Below are positions 20,599 through 31,575 of a stretch of DNA of 64,000 nucleotides, piece by piece. Source of the DNA: Marvania coccoides. Taxonomy: Eukaryota; Chlorophyta; Trebouxiophyceae; Chlorellales; Chlorellaceae. The translations under genes and the position numbers were made by a program. The notes beneath the pieces are model-generated. The model saw only the letters and a list, made by a program, of their open reading frames with translations, was not told where the DNA came from and made no database searches. The first letter of the stretch is position 1, and each line of letters opens with the position of its first letter. Location of the stretch: positions 310,001 through 374,000 of the forward strand of contig OY978098.1 of assembly GCA_963854735.1 (NCBI GenBank), written 5' to 3'.

Positions 20599-21918
20599 CT
20601 ACTCGCGGCGCATCATTTTAAACGGCCGAACTAGACCCGTCTCAGCTCCGCCTGCAAGCTCCGCCTGCACAGTCTTCCTCAGGTCGTTGCCGCCAGCTGG
20701 CTCGTAATGATGCCGAGGAGCGCCAAAGTGAGGAGGACCTTTCATTCCCTCGTAATGATAATCATGCGCATTGTGGTGCTTCTGCGAGCGAAACTGGCTG
20801 AACGTAGACCTCTCCGGCCGTTGACGGTAGTCCTCCCCCGCTTCCAGCTTGCGCGCTTTCTCCTGCATAGCCGCCAAATCCCGCACCAGCCGACGATTTT
20901 CATCGCCCAATCGTTTCACGTCCCACCTCAGTTTGCGCCCCTCCTCTTCAGCCTTGATCCGTGACTTCTCCTCCGATTTTGCCCAGTGCTGCTTGGCGTT
21001 CACTGAGCCCCTGAGTTCCTCATTATCGGCCTCCAGCGCTCCCACTTTTTGCCGCTGCTCCGTTATCACCTCTGCTTGTGATGCCTGTACCGCCCTGAAG
21101 TCCATCTCCCGCTCCATCAGCGCCTTCACCTGCGACTGCAACGCCGCTATGGCGCTTCCCGCCGCCTCCACCAGCGCCCTCCCTTCAGCAGCCCTTTCCA
21201 ATTGCTGCCGCAGCGCCGCAATCTCAGCAGTCGCTGCAGCAGCACTGGCATCCGCTTCTCCCGCAGACTGCACCTTGGAACGTAGCTCTTGCAGCTCGGC
21301 GGCTTGCTGCTGCAGCTCCAGCCGCGCGTTGGCGAGCTCAGCGTGCTCCATGGTTTCTATCGCCGCCAACCGAAGCTCTGAATCCTCCGCACGCTGTTGA
21401 GCCTCCACCACCTCGTTCTGCTCAAACCTCAGCAGCGCCTCGACGTCTCCACTCAGCTGCTTTGGCGCTGCGTCGCTGCTGGGGGGCTCAGCTGCATGCA
21501 GCGATGGTTGCGGCAACGGCCGAAAGGCTGCACTCGACAGCGGCGGGGTTTGGGATTTTGCGATGAAATCGGCGTCGTTAGAGTTGGGCGGGGAGGTGGA
21601 TGCAACCCTGGCTAGCATGCGCTTTGCTATCTCGGTGGCAAGCGCCAGCTTTTGCGGGCGTTGAACCACAGCAGCAGGCAGAGTTGGGCAATGCGCCTCT
21701 TGGGTGGGAGGGATCTCATCGAGGGTGGGAGGAGCTTCCAGGGCGGCGGGGGACGATGGCGGGGAGTCTTCAGTGAGGTCGATCACGTCGCAGCGGGGCT
21801 CGAGCTGGCCCGAAGGCTCCTCTTCTTTGATCAGAAGAGTTGACTGGGAAGGGTGAGCGCGCTCGATGCCTGATGCGGGCTTGCTCAAGAGATGATTTGG
21901 GAAATTCTGCGTCGGCAT
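20599..21918 (-). CDS. Coiled-coil protein with a SUMO-interaction-like motif
   Basis: A single-exon 439-aa protein. Near residue 45 there is CDVIDLTEDSPPSS, a textbook type of SUMO-interacting motif (hydrophobic core plus acidic/Ser flank). A Pro/Ser-rich stretch follows, then a long coiled coil (about 155-355) with heptads such as RLELQQQAAELQELRSKVQ and KVGALEADNEELRG. The C-terminus is basic and His/Gly-rich and ends RPFKMMRRE. A nuclear scaffold role is inferred. The gene just upstream, starting at 23991, has the same overall plan, and both share a DLR-xx-V element near the end, so they may be diverged tandem paralogs. Confidence 0.75.
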   Translation of the reverse strand: MPTQNFPNHLLSKPASGIERAHPSQSTLLIKEEEPSGQLEPRCDVIDLTEDSPPSSPAALEAPPTLDEIPPTQEAHCPTLPAAVVQRPQKLALATEIAKRMLARVASTSPPNSNDADFIAKSQTPPLSSAAFRPLPQPSLHAAEPPSSDAAPKQLSGDVEALLRFEQNEVVEAQQRAEDSELRLAAIETMEHAELANARLELQQQAAELQELRSKVQSAGEADASAAAATAEIAALRQQLERAAEGRALVEAAGSAIAALQSQVKALMEREMDFRAVQASQAEVITEQRQKVGALEADNEELRGSVNAKQHWAKSEEKSRIKAEEEGRKLRWDVKRLGDENRRLVRDLAAMQEKARKLEAGEDYRQRPERSTFSQFRSQKHHNAHDYHYEGMKGPPHFGAPRHHYEPAGGNDLRKTVQAELAGGAETGLVRPFKMMRRE

Positions 21919-22875
21919 CGCGGTGCCACTGTTTCGGCTGCCAAGAATGCCTCTTTATTTATTTTTCGAATGAATCATTCTCTGGGCCCAAAATTCAATG
22001 GTCTCTCAAAAATAAGAGTGAGGCCGTCAGGCTGTCTTTCAGTAGTCTGTAAATATTATAATAATGAATACGATGTAAATGAATGGCAAGCGGCTGAAGA
22101 GAGATTGGTACTGAAGAAGAAAGGCGGCGGGAGTGTTTCTTAAATGACTGCTTTTCATACATGTATCGGCAATTATACATTATACTCTTGCACCCAGCAC
22201 TCAGCTGTAGCGCAGCGTCAGCGGGTGGTAGCGCTTCGAAAGCCAACTCGTCCCTAAATTATTATTAGCTTGTCGTACACTATTATTACAAGAAGGATAT
22301 ACTTTGTCGACATATTTTCCAACTTGATACCACAGAAGAAAAAAGGGCATTGCAAAGGCCCAAGAAGACAGCCCGGGCGTCGCCATTCCTCGCCATGGTC
22401 TGCGGCGGTTGGCTTCCAAATCAGCAACATTGTGACCGAAAAGAGAATGGAATATTGAAACAGAAAATAGCAAGGATTTTTTTTTTTAAATAATAATGCA
22501 GGAAAGGGGGAAAATAAATTGGAGAAAAAAAGACAAGGCGAGACAGCTACGCACGTATATCATTTGAAGGAGAAAGAATTGATCTCAACAGACAATCACC
22601 AGTACATTAATATCGCCAACCAGCACAGATTCGAAAAGAGAGAAATCTGAGAAATATAGCAATTAAGATAGGAAGAGAGCCGCTGCCAGCCATATGCACA
22701 CACAAAAAAAATACTTATTCATGATAATAACAGTGATCACGATGGTGCCAACAAGCTATTTTTCAGAAAAGAGAGTTTACTAGTAATTAATTCATTTTTT
22801 TGATAGTATCATCATTTTTTATCATTGGTTTTCATTCTAAATTTCACACCGAGTCCACCTGTTTCCGCTGTTTGC
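21919..22875. other. Spacer between the two coiled-coil genes
   Basis: Nearly 1 kb of AT-rich sequence with one possible small minus-strand ORF and homopolymer runs. It should hold the promoter of the gene at 20599-21918 and the 3' UTR of the one at 22876-23991. Confidence 0.5.
22201..22386 (-). CDS. Possible small one-helix protein (61 aa)
   Basis: An ATG frame, preceded by GGCGAGGA, encodes MATPGLSSWAFAMPFFLLWY, one hydrophobic helix, then a polar end LSKRYHPLTLRYS. It resembles small inner-membrane subunits in style only. An intron-like segment inside (GTATATCC ... CTAATAATAATTTAG, 49 nt) would, if spliced, change the last residues. No family is recognised. Confidence 0.3.
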   Translation of the reverse strand: MATPGLSSWAFAMPFFLLWYQVGKYVDKVYPSCNNSVRQANNNLGTSWLSKRYHPLTLRYS

Positions 22876-23991
22876 TCACTCCAATCGCGCGCGTTTGTTG
22901 TTGTTGTCGCGCACAGACTCCCGCAGATCCTCCCGCTCCGTGGCTGGGCGGCTGGCGCGGCGCTGGTGGTCGTGGGCATGAGAGGGAGGCCTCGAGGTGT
23001 ACTGCTTGGGGCGGAAGCCCCCCACCCCGGGGCCAGAGGAGTAATTTTGCCGGCGCTCGCTATGGCAATCGATCCCTGCTATCCCCCTGCGCTCACTGCG
23101 CTCCGGGCCACGCACCCTGTCTCTCAGCCTGCGCACGACGTCTTCCGCAGCCGTGCGCTGTTTTTTCTCGGCCAGGACCTGTTCCTTCAGCTCTGCAATC
23201 CGCTTCAGCTGCACACCCACCTGGCACGTGAGCGCCATGACGTCACCCTTAGCCACGTCGTCGATCAGGCCGCTCTGAGCATTGCCGCCCCTCACCTGCC
23301 GCCTGAGCGCCTTCACCTCCTCGACCGCAGCGGCAAGCTTTTTCTTCGTTTCAGTTTCCACCGCGGCCGAATTGCTCAATTTTCTGTTTTTGTTGGTCAG
23401 GCGCTGCACTTCCAAGTTCAATTCTTGGACCTTCGCCGTGGTGTTCAGCTTTTCAGCTTTCAGATCTTTCTCAGCGTCGTCAGCGCGCTTGGTCGCCTTG
23501 ATCCTGTCGGCCAACGCGAGGGCTAGCTGAGCCTGCAGGTCATTCACCAGGGACTTGGGAGCATTTGCGGGCTGCTGGCGGGGGCGAGGGGCGGCCTTGG
23601 GGGGAGGCTGCCGGGGCGCGAGCTTCTTCTTCGTTGCGGCGGGGGGTGCCAGCTTCTTGGGCGCCGGAGGGGCAGCAGGCGCAGTGGGAGTGGGCTGCGA
23701 TCGTTTTCCCCCAATTTTGGGCTCTACCAGGCTGGGCGATTTCTGGCCGGCAGGAGGGCCGGAGCTGACTTCGCCAGTGGGTGAGGAATCGGCGTCGTCC
23801 TCCTCCTCCGTCGATGAAATCAGGACCACGGTTCCTGGAATTTCCGACTGCATCTCTGTTTCAATGAATGAGTCCGCGCTTCCATTAGCCGGGAGGGCCT
23901 TTGGCAGGGAAGATGCTTTGGCAACAGCGTTGATGAAGGGGGCGACTTGCGCCTTGTTCGCAGGAGCGAAGGCTATAATGTGATCTTCCAT
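22876..23991 (-). CDS. Coiled-coil protein with a SIM-like motif and basic tail
   Basis: A single-exon 371-aa protein. Near residue 54 it carries TVVLISSTEEEDDADSS, a hydrophobic core followed by an acidic run, as in SUMO-interacting motifs. A Pro/Ala/Lys-rich linker follows (about 95-145), then a coiled coil (about 150-300; KVQELNLEVQRLTNKNRKL, KRIAELKEQVLAEKKQRT) and an Arg-rich C-terminus ending NNNKRARLE. The layout mirrors the neighbour at 20599-21918: SIM-like motif, linker, coiled coil, basic tail. Function is unknown. A nuclear location is plausible from the basic tail. Confidence 0.72.
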   Translation of the reverse strand: MEDHIIAFAPANKAQVAPFINAVAKASSLPKALPANGSADSFIETEMQSEIPGTVVLISSTEEEDDADSSPTGEVSSGPPAGQKSPSLVEPKIGGKRSQPTPTAPAAPPAPKKLAPPAATKKKLAPRQPPPKAAPRPRQQPANAPKSLVNDLQAQLALALADRIKATKRADDAEKDLKAEKLNTTAKVQELNLEVQRLTNKNRKLSNSAAVETETKKKLAAAVEEVKALRRQVRGGNAQSGLIDDVAKGDVMALTCQVGVQLKRIAELKEQVLAEKKQRTAAEDVVRRLRDRVRGPERSERRGIAGIDCHSERRQNYSSGPGVGGFRPKQYTSRPPSHAHDHQRRASRPATEREDLRESVRDNNNKRARLE

Positions 23992-25055
23992 TGATGAGAA
24001 AATGCGAGGCGATGAAAACTAGGTATGCGGGCGATGAAAAGGTAAGGTAGAGTTGTTCTCGGGCTTTATATAAATACAAAAATTATTTTATACTTACGAG
24101 TTGGTAGCATTTGAGTGTTTTGGTGCGACCATAATTATTATGCCGCGTTAGTAAAGCAGAAGAAAGTGAGCTATTTATCATGTGGCTTGGTGAGGGAGTC
24201 AATAAATGGTTTTCCTAAGCAATGCCATGGATACCCAAAAAACTCCGGGAGAAAATGCTGACCCCTTATGGGTTGTAACTGTCTACTACCGAGGGTGCCC
24301 TTTAAGAGGTCCGCAAGCCGACGTGCCACTCACCCCGCCACAGTAAGGCGGGGTACCTCCTTCCATCCGTATTACGTTTTGCCAAAAACTGAGCATGGGA
24401 CCTTTCAAAAAGAAAACGGCTTGGTTTCAACGCGTTTTGGCAGCTGCAGCGCGGGGGTTGGCCTCTTTCACTTCGTCTACAGTGCGCTTTAGAGCAGCGT
24501 CAGCGCCACTCAGCGGCTTCGGAACGCCCGTTGGCCTCCTCTACTGCTTACTAAGCGATTACGACGCATTGACTAGCGGCTGCCTTCGAATAGGGGCAGC
24601 AATCTAAGCCTTATAGGCGCCGCATGAGGAAACTGTGGCCGCTAACAAAGGAAGAAGAATGAAACCCCCAAATTAGAAGGGTTCCCCAACCTTTTGCCGC
24701 GGGTGCTCAACGAGAATAGTTAAATTAGAAGGGCTAATGAAGCAAAGCGGCCGGGGGAGCTGCCGTGATGTGATTTCCGATGCAGAATAGGTTAAGGAGT
24801 GGGATTTTTTATTTTTTTTTGCCGACGAAAGTATCGTCACGAAATACAAGATATAAAAAAAATACTAGGAGGGGAGGAAAATAAGGAAAGGGCGCACGGC
24901 TGCGCCATGTTTTCGGAGGGTATGGGTTCTTTGCACCGCAAGTAAAGTTGTAATTTAAATCTGTGGGATACAGTTTGAAATCGTATTTTGTAGCTGAAAC
25001 ACAGCAGACCGGCAACAATTTTTGCGATTGCTGTAGCGATTTTTTTCATTAATTC
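23992..25055. other. Gene-poor region with dispersed repeat copy B
   Basis: About 1.06 kb upstream of the five-span membrane gene. It contains the inverted copy of the dispersed repeat and a 70-codon ATG frame at 24395 (begins MGPFKKKTAWFQRVLAAAAR) without recognisable homology. Nothing else is supported. Confidence 0.5.
24304..24370 (-). repeat. Dispersed repeat, copy B, with a hairpin
   Basis: The inverted relative of the sequence at 16542-16606; the core is 24311-24348. This copy includes a perfect 8-bp stem at 24332-24354 (ACCCCGCC, 7-nt loop, GGCGGGGT), which is weaker in copy A. Confidence 0.7.
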
Positions 25056-27252
25056 ATGAACCAAACGTGGGAGCCGCTGCTCCCCGAATGCCTCAATGAC
25101 AGGCTGGATGGCAGTTTTGAGAACGGCTCCGCGCTGGATTTTCAGCCGAACACGTGGAGCTACTACAAAGTGAGTTTTTGTCAGAACCCAGTCGATGGCC
25201 CTAGTATTCAAAGGACTGAAAGACGGGTTTTGGGGTTTCTGTTTACAGGAACATATCCTGCCAGCAGCCATCGCTGGAGCCGTCTTTGCCTTCCTGGCAC
25301 TGATCCTGTGCTTCATCGTCACCGGCTGGATTATTTGGCACTTCTGCCGCTGCTGCTGTTTCTGCTGCAATAAGGGGAAGGAGAGCGGCGCTGGGGCAGG
25401 TGGTGCCAGCCAATTCATTGTACAGGACCCTGGCGCCCCTCCAAAACAGGAAATGGCAATGAACGAGTACGACGCCGCTCTTTCTTCGGAAGGACACGAA
25501 ATGCCGCCCCGCAGCGCACGCATCCTGCGATACCTCACTGTATTTTTGGCGGCAGCCACCGTTGGACTCTGTATGTGGGGTGGGTGACTATGAAGAGTTG
25601 ACTTTCACATCAGAATAGCTCTGGCGCTGAAGTGCTCATTTCTTCCTTTTTTTTTACAATAACAATGCACAGGTATCCCCGAGTCTTTGATCCAATCCGA
25701 CAGCCAAGTCAATGCTTTCTGGGACTTAGTTGACGACGTTGATACAGCGCAAAACAATACACAAGCAGCGTTGATTAAGCTGTCTAGTCAGCTCGGTGAT
25801 CTCCAGGTGAATAACATCGAATGATCACGTTCTGTTTCGCATGCTGTCCACAAGTGTGACAGCAATCACTCGACGACAAAATGGTCGCTGAGCGGTTTAG
25901 AAATTGCGTTGATGTTTATCGTTATTAAATATCTAAACACGAATATATGTTTCGTTTGCAATGCAGGGCTCGGTTCAGCAGCTCAGCGACGCCTCAGCAG
26001 TGCTGGACGGCCCGCTTGGTGCTCTCGGAAACGTCGGGGCGACTGTCAACGACGGTCTGGGCGCGATACAGACGGCAGCAGACAGCGTGGAAACTGCTCA
26101 AACTGCCATCGATAGTGCAGTTGTAGCTATAGATCAAAATATTGGTGGGGTGAGTGGATATTTGTGTATTTTTTGTATAAATATATATTATGAGTGTTTA
26201 GACCGCAGCGGGAAAAAAAATATGAAGGTTCATCTGCTGGATGAAGTCCCACATTTTGATTTTTTCAATCTATATCTAAAATATGGGCGCAAAAAGTGAC
26301 AGTTTGTTAACCATGTGATGCAGACTGTGGACGCCCTGAAAAACACCTTCAAGAACCCGAGCATCCAGTTTCAAACTACTGGCCGAATTCTTGTCATCGT
26401 GATTATTTTAGCTTTTATTTTATTGTGCGCTGCATTTTTGGGGTGGCTGACGTGGAATATGAAGCACCCGGCTGCGATTTCCTACCTCACCGCCGCCATC
26501 CTCTTCTTCATCTTCCTTGTGTTTTTGCTGGGCCCTGGCGTTGTTCGCTCAATGTCTGAACTTTCGGACCAAGGGTGCCTCTACGCAGAGACTTTTGTTG
26601 CCACCACTCTGGTTGGAAAAGTCAATGACCCAACCAAGCGGGTGTGGCTTGAGCGCGCCCTGAAGTATTACCTTTCCCCGACCCGCCCAGAGGAAGATAG
26701 CTCCGGCAGCGCCATTGAGGAAGTGACAGGAATTCCAATAACGCCAATTCTTAATGCCCTTCAGTCCCCGGCCATCGATAAGCTCATTGGATTGGTCAAC
26801 TCTGGGGCTGTACAGACAGTGTTGAGCGTGGCCCTCAGCGATGAAACTGCGGATGCCATCACCGCAATCCCCAACCTCGTGCAGCCCATCATAATTACCG
26901 GTACGCTGTTGATGAAACAAATAAAAGCATGCTACTTGCATATTTTGTTGACATGCCACTGATTTTTCCCGGCGTTTGCACTGCAGTTCAAGAAATTGAT
27001 GCTCTGATGTCAAGGTCAAACGCCACGTTCGACCTGCACTACGATGCCAAGGACCTGATCTGCTGCCAGGGGGCCCACGCAGCCTTCATCCTGTTCGTAT
27101 GCTGGACCACGATTGGCGCCGTTGCGTTTGCTCTGGCTCTGGTGTGTTTCTGGCGAATCGTGAGCCACGCACGGGCTGAGAAGAAGAAGCGCGGCGCAGC
27201 AGCAGAAGCTCCCAGTCCTGTGCCAGCCAGTCCCCTGCCAGAAAAGGCATGA
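25056..27252 (+). CDS. Prominin-like five-span membrane protein
   Basis: Exons 25056-25169, 25249-25570, 25673-25806, 25967-26149, 26324-26900 and 26987-27252 encode 531 aa. There are five hydrophobic helices: AAIAGAVFAFLALILCF, ILRYLTVFLAAATVGL, GRILVIVIILAFILLC, LTAAILFFIFLVFLL and GAHAAFILFVCWTTIGAV. A Cys cluster, CRCCCFCC, follows helix 1. Two long non-membrane loops lie between helices 2-3 and 4-5. This order (Cys-rich junction after TM1, five spans, two large outside loops) is that of prominins, which sit in cholesterol-rich plasma-membrane protrusions; plants have related poorly known proteins. The N-terminus is Asn-rich and lacks a clear signal peptide. Five introns all keep the frame. 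Family assignment is by topology, not by strong sequence identity. Confidence 0.68.
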
Positions 27253-27404
27253 ATAATATAAATCCGAGTTATGCGAGCGCTGCTTTTCATCATCTTAGAA
27301 GTTTCAAAATTTTCCTTGATAAGAAATAAGGCATTTCCTCCCCCCTATTTTCCCCTCTTGTTCTAATTACATGTTACACCTCGCTTTCTTATAATAAAGT
27401 ATCA

Positions 27405-30400
27405 TTAAGCAGCCTCAAAGAGTGGGTTCCGCGCCACCTTCACCATCTCTCTCCTCGCCGCTGCCTGGACTTTGTACTCCACCCTTTCTACCAGCCCCGC
27501 TCCCATTGCCAGCGTGTCTGCAGCCACCGCAGCCAGGTCAGGCCCCACCGTCAGCTCAGCACCGCCAAAAATATCGCCGTCCATCGGCCGCACAGCATGC
27601 GCTGCCTCGGGCCGCAGCTGGCCAGGCTTCATCGCAGGGCCCTTCAGCTTCAGCCCCACCGTGGCTCCACCCAGATAGTCCGCGCACACCACGGCCACCC
27701 CGCCAAATCTTTCTTCCAGCAGCGATACGAAGATCTCGAGAGGGTCAAATCCCACCAGCAGTTCCCGACGCACCACGCCAGCCCCTCTCGCTCGCACCAC
27801 CTCCCCAGGGATTCCCTTGAGCACCGCCCGACAGCGCTTGGCTGCGTCATCCCCAGCCCCTGGCGCCGCTACCTCTGCCCGCCCTTCCATCAGCTGTGTC
27901 GCTGCGGACGATTTCCTTGACTTTCTATTTTCAGTCGCAGGGAGGCACTGCAGCGCCAGATCGCGCGCGGGATGCGCGTCAGACCGCAGCCGAATCAGCA
28001 CCTCGTACTCCCGCTCGTCGTGCGCAAACACAACGCCAGCCACAGCACTGTCAGTGCTGCTCTCGTTATCACCGCTGACGTTTTTTTCATCACCGAGCAG
28101 GCTTGCTTCCAAATGGTCGGCTGCACGCCTGGCCAGCACCACAGCGCGGTGCAGCACGGGTTTACTGGGCCGTTCGCTGGTCCACCCCACACACTCATTC
28201 GCTTTAGGGCCAGTGACAAAAAGGGCAGGCGCTCCCTCTTCAGAAGCCCTCGCTCCCGCGTGGGCGCGCGCTGCAGCCTCCCTCCCGACCTCGCCTGCGG
28301 AAGAGTCGATGACCAGAGGCACCACGCCCCAAGGGTGGTCTGCCAGCAGGCGCAAAAATGCGAGAAACCCAGAAATGCGAGTGGCTGGCGGGGGAGCGGT
28401 AGAGGTGCCTGCAAAGGCAGCAACCACCAGCAGCTCGACGGCTTCGTCTTGCAGGTGCGGGCTGAGCCACTGGGAGGCGACCCAGCGCTTGGCCAGCCGC
28501 ACTGAGGGCTCGAAGGCAGGGTTGGCAGCGGCTGCAGCGGAGACTGCGCCCTGGTGCCACACGCGCAGGGGCATGTCTGCCTGGGGGTGAAGGCGAGGCA
28601 TGCCTTCTGCGTTGAGAATAAAAGGGAGGCAAATAGCCAGAGGTGAGTAATTAGATATTACGTGTGTGAAGCAACAAAACCTCTGCTGCATTTTATAGAT
28701 ATAAGGACTCAAACAAGATTATAACTTGTTGAGAATAGAGCAGAATGAAGGAAATCAGGAACTCACGCGCTGCCAGGGCTTGCAGCTGGGCGTCACGCTC
28801 AGTGTGCAGAAGGAGGCGGAAGGCAAACCCATCGGTCAGCACATCAACGCAGTCCTCAGTGGCTTGCGCATCCACGCCGTATCCCGCCTGCAGCGCCTGC
28901 GCCAGCTGCACCCCCAACGCCGCTTTCATTTTCGCAAACGCCACTGGCGCGTCAGGCCACCGCCCAGACCCCTCCAGCTGGCACACCAGCTCCACCGGGC
29001 GCAGGCAGCGCGGCACAGAGTCGGACAGCGCAGCATGCGCAGCAGAACCGCCTGCCAGAGGGTGCGGCAGCGGTGGAAAGGCATCTGCATGTCGTAGCAC
29101 TGCCGCCAAAGGCTGAGTGCCTACCACCCGCAGCGCGAGGCCCTCCAAGGCGCGCAGCCGCTTGCCCAGGCGCACCATCGCGGCTTCGCACTGCCGCGCC
29201 GCTGCCACGTCGTCCTCAGGCGTGCTGCGCTTTCTAATTAATGCGCCATCCAGGACCCCAGAAGAAAGCGAGACTTGCGTGCCTGGGGGGAGGTGCAGCT
29301 GCAGCGCGTGGCGCACGATTTGGTCCACAATGAGGTGGCGCTGCGAGGGGGCCGCGTCCCACACCACAGCTTCCGCAATCTTGCCGTCTTGAAACCGCCG
29401 CAGCTCAGCTTTGTCCCCCCAAAACGCGCGGAACTCCGCTGCTGGGGCGCCGCTGTTGGCCACGGGTCCGATATCCACCGCACGCAAGGCAGCTGTGGGG
29501 TCTAACCGCGCGCCCAGCAGCACAAAACCTCGCTCTGGCGTCACCGCCCCTCCCCCAGCCTTCAATTTTTTGGCTCCAGAGGGGGGCAGCACGCCCCTTC
29601 GGTGCAGCACCCGCACTAGAGACGTGCGCGACCCCAGCGCGCGCGCTGCCACCTCGCCAACCTTTCTATCAAGTATTTTCCACGATGGCAGATCGGCTGA
29701 AACAGCGGCAGCGCCCTCTTCCGCGCCATCTGGCACTTGCACTCTGTACCACACGTCGTACAACGAAGCCAGCGGCCGCTGCGCCAGGAAAACTGCGTCG
29801 AATACGTCCGGCCCGGCAGACGCGGAGAGCAGGGCAATGCAGCGAGCGGCACAGGCCTTGGCTTGAGCTAACGCTGCCGTCGACACCTCTGCGCCCAGGT
29901 TGAGCCACCCCGAAGAGTCCAGGAAGATGACGGGGTCGCCTGCTGCCCGCCAGGCTTTGTGGTCTGGAGGCGTCGGCAAAGCGCTGCTGCTGCCGTTGCT
30001 GCTGCGGCGCATGGTCAGGCCGCTGCCTGCAAAGGTCTTGGGGTTGCGGAGCGCCAAAAGCGTGGCCCGGAAAAGGTGCATCGCGCTCATGCCAGAAGAC
30101 TGCATTGGGAAAAAGTATTAAAAAATAAAATAAAGTTAATAAGAGGACCTATGTATGGTACTCAGTATCAGCTGCATAAAAATATATTTGAAAGCAATTT
30201 TTTAAATAAAAACTCACCGCTTGGCCGCACTCCAGCAGATGAGCCAGCAGAGAGGTCAAGAAAAAGCCCCCAACGCCGTCAGCTCCTGTCGCCAGCCGCT
30301 GCCGCTGCGCCCACACTCGCAACAACACGGCAGCCTCGCCCAGCGCTGCCGCACTCTGAGCGGCACCTTGCATCGCCTTGTTGTACTCCAACATCATCAT

Positions 30401-31270
30401 ATCTTGAACAATGCTGGCATTGTAATGAGGAGTAGGCGCAAGCTCGCCCCCATTCGCATCGCTCCCCACATTGCCGGCCTCCCCCTGCTGCCGCACCACG
30501 CTGCGCAGGTTGTTGCGACCAGGGGCCAGTTTCTTGAGGGGAAAAGTTGCAGGCGAAATGGCGGGAAGCAGCCGAATTGCCGCTGCGCTATTGGCATGCT
30601 TTAAAACCACCGTGGGCCGCCGAGGGTCGCCGTTGAGCACCCCCCACTCTATAGCTGCAATCGAAAGCTCCTCTGCCTTGGTCTGCAGCACCGTTGCCAC
30701 GTGGCTGAGATACAACGCTCGCTTTGCATGGTAGCGATGATTGAGCTGATCTTTGTCGTCAAAGCAGGCGTCTGGCATCACCAACGCGAGGTCTAGGACC
30801 ACGGAAGGCAGCGTGGCGGCGTCCAGGGCGAAGCTGCCCACGATTTCGATGGACTGGGGGGGCCGGAAAAGAAAGGAGCGGGCAGGGGGAAATTGGAAGT
30901 CCGCCAAAAAGCCGCGCAGGGGGCTGGGGTCAACGTTGGCCTCGGGAAGAGCCTGAAGCACGTCTTCAATGTTGGAAGCCAGGGTTTGGAGCGCGGCAGC
31001 ATCGCGATCGCTCACCGCCGCCTCAGCCAACAATTCTTGGAGCTCCAGCTGCAGCAGGCTGGCTTCGGCGTCCTCGGCGTGGTCGATGCCGTTTGTGGCG
31101 CCATGGAGCGCCTCGTGGGGAGGCTTGCCGACGACCTTGCGCCGCTTGGCAGGCTGCACGCCATCTCCTCCATCGCTGTCAGTGGCGAGCTCCTCTCCTC
31201 CGTGATCAGAGTCGCTTGCGGACGTGCCCTCGTCCATTTCAAATTCTGGGTCGCTGCCAGAGGAAGCCAT
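27405..31270 (-). CDS. NOL6: NOL6 / Nrap / Utp22-type nucleolar protein
   Basis: Minus-strand exons 31270-30218, 30099-28767 and 28606-27405 encode 1195 aa, close to the family's usual 1,050-1,200. An acidic N-terminus with KRRK precedes tandem nucleotidyltransferase-like (pseudo-enzyme) domains, with SIEIVGSFALDAATLPSVVL in the first. Later family markers are LLRVWAQRQRL, GDPVIFLDSSGWLNL and the C-terminal LLEERFGGVAVVCADYLGG. NOL6 is part of the small-subunit processome (UTP-C in yeast) in the nucleolus. It is transcribed divergently from the gene at 31576. The end lies 152 bp from the convergent prominin-like gene. Confidence 0.9.
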
Positions 31271-31575
31271 CTTTGCAATTGAAACTAATCCACGAGAAAA
31301 AGAAGATTGAAAAAATTGGCATGCAAATTTGCAACACCTAATTTATTAGCGCTCGTTGGTGCTTCTGAGCACTATTTCCATATGTAATGCATATAAAAAT
31401 AACGAGAACTGGCCATTAAACGCTTTTGTATGTGCTATCCTGCGTGCTGCGACTTTGGGAGCCAAAATGGCGAGCAAATCGAGCCTATTTTAATGAATAA
31501 AAAATTAAAAACATGCATATTATCCTCCAAAGATTCTTGTAACCCCGGCGGCATCGCTCACTCTTCTGAGTTGCA
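31271..31575. promoter_or_regulatory. Putative bidirectional promoter (NOL6 / 198-aa protein)
   Basis: A 305-bp AT-rich gap between divergent start codons. No recognised element and no gene inside. Confidence 0.4.
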
